DNA of 64,000 bases, from NCBI RefSeq assembly GCF_026790065.1, contig NZ_JALAMO010000001.1, positions 380,156 to 444,155 on the forward strand, given 5' to 3'. The DNA is from Bacillus sp. N13C7. Lineage in GTDB: Bacteria > Bacillota > Bacilli > Bacillales > Bacillaceae. Below the pieces are notes generated by a model. The model did no database searches and had not been told where the DNA came from. It was given only the letters and a program-made list of their open reading frames with translations. Both the position numbers and the translations under genes were made by a program. Of this stretch, positions 58,359 to 64,000 are shown one piece after another; within the stretch, counting starts at the first letter, position 1; each line of letters opens with the position of its first letter.

Positions 58359-59386
58359 GAATTCATCAGCTCTCCTTGCACCAAACCTTTTCTTAATACA
58401 AGCGGATGGTCAGCTGTTCCCGCAGCCTCAGTCGCATTTCCGATTTTAACATCCTTATCAGAAATGACCTGCTCAAGCAGACAATCCTCGCCAATCTGCG
58501 TTTTCTGCATAACAATGCAGTTTTTCAGCTTCGTCCCCTTTCCGACATGGACCGCCCTGAACAAAATGCAGTTTTCAACCTCTCCTTCAAGCACACAGCC
58601 GTTTGCCACCAAGGAATTTTTGACAGTGCTATGTTTTCCGTATTTCGTCGGCGGCTCATCCTTTACTTTTGTATAGATCGGCTGCTGCGGCAAAAACACC
58701 TGCTGCCAAAAACGAGGCTGAATAAGCTCCATACTGTGGGTATAATACTTTTCCACCGAATCAATGACAGCAGCATAACCTGTATATTCATAAGGACAAA
58801 TGGTCAAGGAAGCTGATTCCTTTTCAACAGCCTCCTGAATGGTTTTATAGCCTTTCTCACTATGTCCGTAGATCAGGTCCTTCAAAAGCGCTGTAGACAT
58901 GATATAGATTTGCAGCGACTGGCCGTCCTGAAATACCTCGGTAATGTCACAGCCAACCTCTTGATGGCGTTTCAGCACAAATTGAAATTGGATGTTGCAC
59001 ACGGTATGGCTGTTGGTGATAACAGCATATTGCTGTGTGCTTCTGTGGAAGTAGTCTAGATGGTCCGAAAACTGGCGAAAGGAACCGAATTCATCGTATT
59101 CGTGATGAAGATGCGGAGACGGGAAAAAAAAGAGGCCGTCTTTTTTTCGATGCAAATCCCACTCCTTACCCGCTCCAAGATGATCCATAAGCGAACGATA
59201 GCGATACTTCGGAAAAATGGCAACACTTCTAATATCTGCGTTCACCATGTTGGAAAGCATAAAATCAATCAGACGGTACCTTCCGGCAAAAGGGATGGCA
59301 CCAAGCGACCGCTGTGCCGTTAAATCCTGAAGAGAATGCTTATATGTGGTTTCATCTATAACACCTAACATTTGATTATTGAACAA
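58355..59386 (-). CDS. glgD: GlgD, ADP-glucose pyrophosphorylase-like subunit
   Basis: A 343-aa relative of GlgC. Residues 1-210 form the nucleotidyl-transferase fold and about 240-340 a left-handed beta-helix (GCVLEGEVENCILF). The pyrophosphate loop GGKGSRL of GlgC is replaced here (QDLTAQRSLGAIP), so it is probably a regulatory subunit that forms a heteromer with GlgC. It starts with TTG behind GAGGGGG, 22 bp after glgC. Confidence 0.94.
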   Translation of the reverse strand: MFNNQMLGVIDETTYKHSLQDLTAQRSLGAIPFAGRYRLIDFMLSNMVNADIRSVAIFPKYRYRSLMDHLGAGKEWDLHRKKDGLFFFPSPHLHHEYDEFGSFRQFSDHLDYFHRSTQQYAVITNSHTVCNIQFQFVLKRHQEVGCDITEVFQDGQSLQIYIMSTALLKDLIYGHSEKGYKTIQEAVEKESASLTICPYEYTGYAAVIDSVEKYYTHSMELIQPRFWQQVFLPQQPIYTKVKDEPPTKYGKHSTVKNSLVANGCVLEGEVENCILFRAVHVGKGTKLKNCIVMQKTQIGEDCLLEQVISDKDVKIGNATEAAGTADHPLVLRKGLVQGELMNS

Positions 59387-59408
59387 TGGCTTTGCCCCCT
59401 CTTCAGTA

Positions 59409-60554
59409 TTAAATCAATTCTTTTTCTACAAAATCCTCTGAAACGAGCAGCACCTCCTGAATGTCTTTTTCGGATCGAATCACTGTGCCATCCGGAAGCA
59501 CAAGACCCTTAGGAACGATGGCATTTTCAATCACTACATGCTCGCCGATCGTCACATCCGGCATAATGACCGATGATGTGACAGACGCATGCTTACCGAC
59601 AGTCACACCTTGAAAAAGAACAGAGTGAGACACATTTCCATACACAACACACCCTTCGTTCACAAGCGAATCATGAACCTGTGCGTCAGATGAAATAAAT
59701 TGCGGTGGCTGATTTGGATTGACGGAGTAAATTTTCCATTTGCGTTCAAACAGCTTGAGCTCCGAGTCTTCCTTTAACAAATCCATATTGGCCTCCCATA
59801 AGCTCTGAACAGTTCCGACATCCTTCCAATATCCTTTAAACGGATAAGCGGAAAGCTTCTTTTTCTCCTCCAAAAGCAGAGGAATAATATCTTTGCCGAA
59901 GTCGTGGCTTGAATAAGGGTTCCGGTCATCTATCTCAAGGTACTGTTTCAAAAGCGGCCAATTGAACATATAAATGCCCATTGAGGCAAGATTGCTCTTA
60001 GGGAATTTGGGCTTTTCATCAAAATGTGTAATCGTCCCATCTGCATCGGCCTTCATGATGCCAAAGCGGCTTGCTTCCTCCCAGCCCACCTCGATGACAG
60101 AGATCGTTACATCCGCTTTCTTTTCAATATGAAAATCAAGCATTTTGCCGTAGTCCATTTTGTATATGTGATCTCCTGATAAAATCAGCACATACTCAGG
60201 ATCGTACTGATTCAAATAATTAAGATTTTCATAAATGGCGCTTGCCGTCCCTTTATACCATTTGACTTCTGATGACTCGGCATAAGGGGGTAACACCGTC
60301 ACGCCGCCATTATATCTGTCAAGGTCCCATGCACTGCCGATTCCAATATAGGAATTCAGCTCAAGCGGCTGATATTGCGTTAAAATCCCGACTGTATCTA
60401 TACCTGAGTTGGAGCAGTTGCTGAGCGTAAAATCTATAATCCTGTATTTTCCCCCGAAAGATACAGCCGGTTTGGCCATATGTTTTGTTAATCCGCTGAG
60501 ACGGCTGCCCTTTCCGCCGGCAAGGAGCATGGCTACACATTGTTTTTTGATCAT
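59409..60554 (-). CDS. glgC: glucose-1-phosphate adenylyltransferase GlgC
   Basis: A 381-aa ADP-glucose pyrophosphorylase, the committed step of glycogen synthesis. It has the pyrophosphate loop LAGGKGSRL, the catalytic DHIYKMDY, the glucose-phosphate site in FDEKPK, and a C-terminal beta-helix. ATG 60554 overlaps glgB by 4 bp. It acts with GlgD. Confidence 0.97.
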   Translation of the reverse strand: MIKKQCVAMLLAGGKGSRLSGLTKHMAKPAVSFGGKYRIIDFTLSNCSNSGIDTVGILTQYQPLELNSYIGIGSAWDLDRYNGGVTVLPPYAESSEVKWYKGTASAIYENLNYLNQYDPEYVLILSGDHIYKMDYGKMLDFHIEKKADVTISVIEVGWEEASRFGIMKADADGTITHFDEKPKFPKSNLASMGIYMFNWPLLKQYLEIDDRNPYSSHDFGKDIIPLLLEEKKKLSAYPFKGYWKDVGTVQSLWEANMDLLKEDSELKLFERKWKIYSVNPNQPPQFISSDAQVHDSLVNEGCVVYGNVSHSVLFQGVTVGKHASVTSSVIMPDVTIGEHVVIENAIVPKGLVLPDGTVIRSEKDIQEVLLVSEDFVEKELI

Positions 60555-62431
60555 TTTATCTCTCCTCTTTTTTTAACCGCCCGTAAAATCGAAATGCCGT
60601 AAGGGGGGATGGTCATCGTGATATAAAACGGTTTATGATGAAGCGCTCCCTTTTCAGCCGTTAACGGCTTCTTATTGATTTGTCCTGAGCCTCCATATGT
60701 TTCACTATCGCTGTTCAGCACTTCGATGTATTGGGTTAGAAAAGGAACACCAACATCATATTGATGATAGACCGAGGGTGTAAAATTACAAATGATGATC
60801 AGTGCCTCACCGTGCCTTTTGCCATAACGAATAAAAGAAAAGATCGATTGTTCATCATTATGGACATCAATCCATTCAAACGACTGGGCATGATGATCAT
60901 GTTCATAAAGGATTTTGCTTTTTTGATAAAAGCGGAGAAGATCTTGCGTAAAAACGCTGGCTTTCTGATGCATGGGGAAGGAGTCCAAAAACCAATCTAG
61001 CTGCTCTGTGTCTTTCCATTCATCAAATTGGGCAAATTCTGATCCCATAAAAATCAATTTCTTTCCGGGATGAGCTGTCATATATCCGAGCAAAAGCCGA
61101 TACTGGGCAAATTTCTGCCAGTAGTCGCCAGGCATTTTATGAAGAAGTGATTTTTTTCCGTATACAACTTCATCATGAGAAAATGGCAATACAAAATGTT
61201 CGCTAAACGCATACAGCAATGAAAAAGAAATAAGCTCGTGACGATAACGCCTTTCTTCCGGCGGCGTCTCCATGTATGTCAGCACGTCATTCATCCAGCC
61301 CATATTCCATTTAAAATGAAAACCGAGCCCCCCTTCCTCAACGGCACCCGTCACTTGAGGCCATTCTGTAGAATCTTCCGCAATCATCATGACATGCGGA
61401 AAAGTCTCTCTCATGGTTTGATTGAGTTTTCTTAAAAATTCAACAGCATATGGATTCGTATGGCGTTCATCCTGATTTGGCCAATACAGGATATTAGCCA
61501 CTGCATCAACCCTAAATCCATCTATATGATAGATTTCGGCCCAGTACAACGCATTAGAAATTAAAAAACTATGAACTTCCGGTTTTCCCAGGTCAAAGTT
61601 TGCTGTGCCCCATAGCCAGTTCTCCCGATCACGTTCTTCTTGATATTCATAAAGGGGCTCTCCATCAAACATATAAAGGCCATGTGCATCTTTACAAAAA
61701 TGTCCGGGAACCCAATCCAGAATGACTCCGATGTTTTCTTGATGGCATTCATCCACAAACTGCATCAAATCATGCGGCGTGCCAAACCTGCTTGTGGGGC
61801 TGTAATATCCCGTACCTTGGTACCCCCAAGAACGGTCATAAGGATGCTCATATATCGGAAGAAGTTCAACATGGGTAAACCCATGCTTTTTAATATAAGG
61901 GATAAGCGACTGACTTAATTCTTGATAGGAGTAATGCCTGCCATCAGCATGTTTCTTCCACGAACCGAGATGAAGCTCATAAATAAAAACAGGCTTCTCA
62001 TATACCGTCTTAGCCTTTTGTTTCTTTTGCCATAATTGATCTTTCCAGCTGTACTCACCCAGATCGTAAGTAAGTGACGCTGTATTGGGCCTGACTTCTG
62101 AATAAATAGCATAAGGATCTGCCTTCAGCCTGATCTCGCCGCTATTCGTCACGATTTCATACTTATATCGTTCCTTTTCTCCCAAACCTGGAATAAATAA
62201 CGTCCAGATGCCGCTATCGCTTACTCTGTGCATCACATGCTGTTCTCCTGCCCAGCTGTTAAAATCCCCTGCCACTCGTACTTCTGACGCATGAGGCGCC
62301 CACACACAAAATTCATATCCGCTTTGGCCATTCAGCTCGCGAAAATGCGAGCCAAACAGCTGATAGCTTTTAAACAGACTGCCTTCGTGAAAAAGATAAA
62401 CATCATGTGCTGTCGGGCTGGCAGCGGCCAT
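60551..62431 (-). CDS. glgB: 1,4-alpha-glucan branching enzyme
   Basis: A 626-aa GH13 branching enzyme. It has an N-terminal CBM48-like domain ([20 protein letters not shown]), then the barrel with DWVPGHF, GFRVDAV (nucleophile Asp), EDST (acid) and FSHDE. It adds alpha-1,6 branches to glycogen. ATG 62431 is preceded by AAAGGATGATTAC. It is first gene of glgBCDAP. Confidence 0.97.
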   Translation of the reverse strand: MAAASPTAHDVYLFHEGSLFKSYQLFGSHFRELNGQSGYEFCVWAPHASEVRVAGDFNSWAGEQHVMHRVSDSGIWTLFIPGLGEKERYKYEIVTNSGEIRLKADPYAIYSEVRPNTASLTYDLGEYSWKDQLWQKKQKAKTVYEKPVFIYELHLGSWKKHADGRHYSYQELSQSLIPYIKKHGFTHVELLPIYEHPYDRSWGYQGTGYYSPTSRFGTPHDLMQFVDECHQENIGVILDWVPGHFCKDAHGLYMFDGEPLYEYQEERDRENWLWGTANFDLGKPEVHSFLISNALYWAEIYHIDGFRVDAVANILYWPNQDERHTNPYAVEFLRKLNQTMRETFPHVMMIAEDSTEWPQVTGAVEEGGLGFHFKWNMGWMNDVLTYMETPPEERRYRHELISFSLLYAFSEHFVLPFSHDEVVYGKKSLLHKMPGDYWQKFAQYRLLLGYMTAHPGKKLIFMGSEFAQFDEWKDTEQLDWFLDSFPMHQKASVFTQDLLRFYQKSKILYEHDHHAQSFEWIDVHNDEQSIFSFIRYGKRHGEALIIICNFTPSVYHQYDVGVPFLTQYIEVLNSDSETYGGSGQINKKPLTAEKGALHHKPFYITMTIPPYGISILRAVKKRGEIK

Positions 62432-62503
62432 GTAATCATCCTTTCTGACATCATAGTTTTCATTTATAGTATTTATTCGAAGAAATAAAAAAAAGCCCTT
62501 TCA

Positions 62504-62517
62504 TGAAAGCGCTTATA
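62504..62517 (-). promoter_or_regulatory. cre-like element upstream of glgB
   Basis: Plus-strand TGAAAGCGCTTATA resembles the CcpA cre core TGAAAGCGCTTTCA with two mismatches. It coincides with an imperfect hairpin AAGCGCTTTC-ATGAAAGGGCTT followed by eight T on the minus strand. Confidence 0.35.
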
Positions 62518-62635
62518 CTTATTGACATTTACCTTCATTTTCCGAAGAAAAACGAAATATATGGGGATTTTTGTTGTCTATTTATAGAATAATGGATGAA
62601 ATCTAAGACATATGATAATTTATAAAAAATAAAAA

Positions 62636-62658
62636 AACCCTGCATTTTCTGCAAGGTT
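62636..62658 (-). terminator. terminator of the tRNA operon
   Basis: 9-bp stem with one mismatch (62636-62644 with 62650-62658), U-run on the minus strand, just after tRNA-Glu. Confidence 0.8.
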
Positions 62659-62664
62659 TCTGGA

Positions 62665-62736
62665 TGACCCGTACGGGATTCGAACCCGTGTTACCGCCGT
62701 GAAAGGGCGGTGTCTTAACCGCTTGACCAACGGGCC
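62665..62736 (-). tRNA. tRNA-Glu (UUC)
   Basis: Complete cloverleaf of 72 nt, anticodon TTC in CCCTTTCACGG. CCA is not encoded (followed by TCCA, out of register). Last tRNA of the cluster. Confidence 0.95.
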
Positions 62737-62768
62737 GATAGTTGAGAGCTTATCTATCTGTAATCATA

Positions 62769-62860
62769 TGGCGGAGAAGGAGGGATTTGAACCCTCGCGC
62801 CGCTTACACGACCTACACCCTTAGCAGGGGCGCCTCTTCAGCCACTTGAGTACTTCTCCA
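62769..62860 (-). tRNA. tRNA-Ser (GCU)
   Basis: 92 nt with the long variable arm of tRNA-Ser; anticodon GCT in CCCTGCTAAGGG; CCA encoded. Confidence 0.95.
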
Positions 62861-62863
62861 ATA

Positions 62864-62938
62864 TGGCTCCACAGGCAGGATTCGAACCTGCGACCGATCG
62901 GTTAACAGCCGATAGCTCTACCACTGAGCTACTGTGGA
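62864..62938 (-). tRNA. tRNA-Asn (GUU)
   Basis: 75 nt, anticodon GTT in GGCTGTTAACC; CCA encoded. Confidence 0.95.
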
Positions 62939-62950
62939 ATGTAAAAGTCA

Positions 62951-63027
<77 letters not shown>

Positions 63028-63042
63028 ACGACAATATGGAAA

Positions 63043-63116
63043 TGGAGCGGGTGATGGGAATCGAACCCACGACATCAGCTTGGAAGGCTGAGGTTTTACC
63101 ACTAAACTACACCCGC
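63043..63116 (-). tRNA. tRNA-Gly (UCC)
   Basis: 74 nt, anticodon TCC in GCCTTCCAAGC; CCA encoded. Confidence 0.95.
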
Positions 63117-63126
63117 AATGTTTATT

Positions 63127-63203
63127 TGGGGCGATTGATGGGAATCGAACCCACGAATGCCAGAGCCACAATCTGGTGCGTTAACCACTTCGCCACAACC
63201 GCC
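63127..63203 (-). tRNA. tRNA-His (GUG)
   Basis: Anticodon GTG in AGATTGTGGCTCT; includes the encoded G(-1) that pairs with C73; CCA encoded. Confidence 0.95.
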
Positions 63204-63221
63204 AAAATATATATTGATAAA

Positions 63222-63297
<76 letters not shown>

Positions 63298-63309
63298 TAA
63301 GTATTTAAA

Positions 63310-63386
63310 TGGCGGTCCGGACGGGACTCGAACCCGCGACCTCCTGCGTGACAGGCAGGCATTCTAACCAACTGAACTACCGGACC
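63310..63386 (-). tRNA. tRNA-Asp (GUC)
   Basis: 77 nt, anticodon GTC in GCCTGTCACGC; CCA encoded. Confidence 0.95.
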
Positions 63387-63441
63387 ATATTGAATTATTT
63401 TGGTTGTACCCTTCAGGCACTCCTTATTTCATTCATAAAAT

Positions 63442-63519
<78 letters not shown>

Positions 63520-63535
63520 ATGATTAAGTTGTATA

Positions 63536-63628
63536 TGGCGGAGGAAGAGGGATTCGAACCCCCGCGGGCTTTGACACCCCTGTCGGTTTTCAAGACCGAT
63601 CCCTTCAGCCAGACTTGGGTATTCCTCC
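63536..63628 (-). tRNA. tRNA-Ser (UGA)
   Basis: 93 nt with long variable arm; anticodon TGA in GTCTTGAAAACC; CCA encoded. Confidence 0.95.
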
Positions 63629-63634
63629 GTATAG

Positions 63635-63711
63635 TGGTGGACCTTGTAGGACTCGAACCTACGACCGGACGGTTATGAGCCGTCTGCTCTAACCAACTGA
63701 GCTAAAGGTCC
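63635..63711 (-). tRNA. tRNA-Ile2 (CAU, lysidine-modified)
   Basis: 77 nt, anticodon CAT in GGCTCATAACC. The body (acceptor GGACCTT, D and T arms) matches the minor tRNA-Ile of B. subtilis whose C34 becomes lysidine to read AUA, not elongator Met. Position in the cluster agrees. Confidence 0.85.
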
Positions 63712-63713
63712 AT

Positions 63714-63790
63714 TGGTAGCGGCGGAGGGGATCGAACCCCCGACCTCACGGGTATGAACCGTACGCTCTAGCCAGCTGAGCTACACCGCC
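63714..63790 (-). tRNA. elongator tRNA-Met (CAU)
   Basis: 77 nt, anticodon CAT in GGTTCATACCC; G1-T72 wobble then normal pairing, so not an initiator; CCA encoded. Confidence 0.88.
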
Positions 63791-63810
63791 AAATATTTAT
63801 TGAAACCAAG

Positions 63811-63883
63811 TGGAGCCTAGCGGGATCGAACCGCTGACCTCCTGCGTGCAAAGCAGGCGCTCTCCCAGCTGAGCTAAGGCCCC
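63811..63883 (-). tRNA. tRNA-Ala (UGC)
   Basis: 73 nt, anticodon TGC in GCTTTGCACGC. CCA is not encoded (ends A then CTT). Confidence 0.95.
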
Positions 63884-63888
63884 AAGAA

Positions 63889-63965
63889 TGGTCGGGAAGA
63901 CAGGATTCGAACCTGCGACCCCATGGTCCCAAACCATGTGCTCTACCAAGCTGAGCTACTTCCCG
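63889..63965 (-). tRNA. tRNA-Pro (UGG)
   Basis: 77 nt, anticodon TGG in GGTTTGGGACC; CCA encoded. Confidence 0.95.
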
Positions 63966-63980
63966 ATTTCATGTAGATCA

Positions 63981-64000
63981 TGGCGCGCCCGAGAGGAGTC
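63981..64000 (-). tRNA. tRNA-Arg (3' part only, cut by window edge)
   Basis: Only the last 20 nt are present: the end of the T arm, acceptor strand GGGCGC, discriminator G and CCA. Sequence and position agree with tRNA-Arg(ACG) of trnB; the anticodon lies outside the window. Confidence 0.7.

Larger units (their letters stand above)
62432..62664. other. 233-bp gap upstream of glgB and downstream of the tRNA cluster
   Basis: Contains the tRNA-operon terminator (62636-62658), a terminator-like hairpin at 62490-62515 and a cre-like element (62504-62517). I could not identify a sure promoter for glgB; the operon is known to be sigma-E dependent. Confidence 0.6.

Overview
The window looks like a chromosomal segment of Bacillus subtilis or a very close relative. 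The reasons are the gene order (melA, ytwF, leuS, ytvA, bce, ytr, asnB, metK, pckA, dps, luxS, mnt, men, glg), the protein sequences, TTG/GTG starts behind strong AGGAGG-type ribosome sites, a T-box and an S-box leader, and a tRNA cluster in the order of B. subtilis trnB. It is mostly core genome. There is no prophage, insertion sequence, CRISPR array or integrase.

Layout. 1-7 kb: 3' end of an alpha-galactosidase gene, a rhodanese, T-box-controlled leuS, the blue-light receptor ytvA and an MFS transporter. 7.2-8.5 kb: a PadR regulator plus HAAS-type membrane protein pair, the segment most likely to be accessory. 8.5-13 kb: bacitracin resistance system bceRS-bceAB with its BceR operator. 13-18.6 kb: the cell-wall-antibiotic-inducible ytrGABCDEF ABC operon with a YtrA operator. 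18.7-24.9 kb: ytzC, the tRNA wobble-uridine modification pair ytqAB, the terpenoid/phospholipid pair ytpAB, ytoA and the alanine permease ytnA. 24.9-30.3 kb: asnB, metK under a SAM riboswitch, and pckA with a CcpN site over its -10. 30.3-36.6 kb: ytmAB, the ytlACD ABC importer, the Nudix hydrolase ytkD, the holin-like ytkC, dps with a sigma-B promoter, and small membrane and lipoproteins. 36.6-41.2 kb: luxS, a YidD homologue, a beta-carbonic anhydrase, the Zur-controlled zinc-free L31 gene, and a cytochrome bd-type oxidase pair with a DUF1540 gene. 41.2-45.3 kb: manganese importer mntABCD. 45.4-52.9 kb: menaquinone operon menFDHBEC. 53-54.5 kb: yteA and ytaB (TspO). 54.5-62.4 kb: glycogen operon glgBCDAP. 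62.6-64 kb: fourteen complete tRNA genes and the 3' end of a fifteenth.

Several neighbours share physiology. Bce and Ytr both answer cell-wall antibiotics. Mnt, Dps and the Zur-controlled L31 handle metals and oxidative stress. The men genes supply the quinone that the YthAB oxidase would use. The glg genes form a complete synthesis and breakdown set.

No convincing wholly new system was found. The best leads are the PadR/HAAS pair beside bceAB, an open frame without a normal start between ytkD and ytkC, a promoter, palindrome and 23-codon ORF upstream of ytvA, and the mntD 3' end that is read through a terminator hairpin into an opposing gene. Gene names come from remembered B. subtilis proteins and could not be checked by database search.
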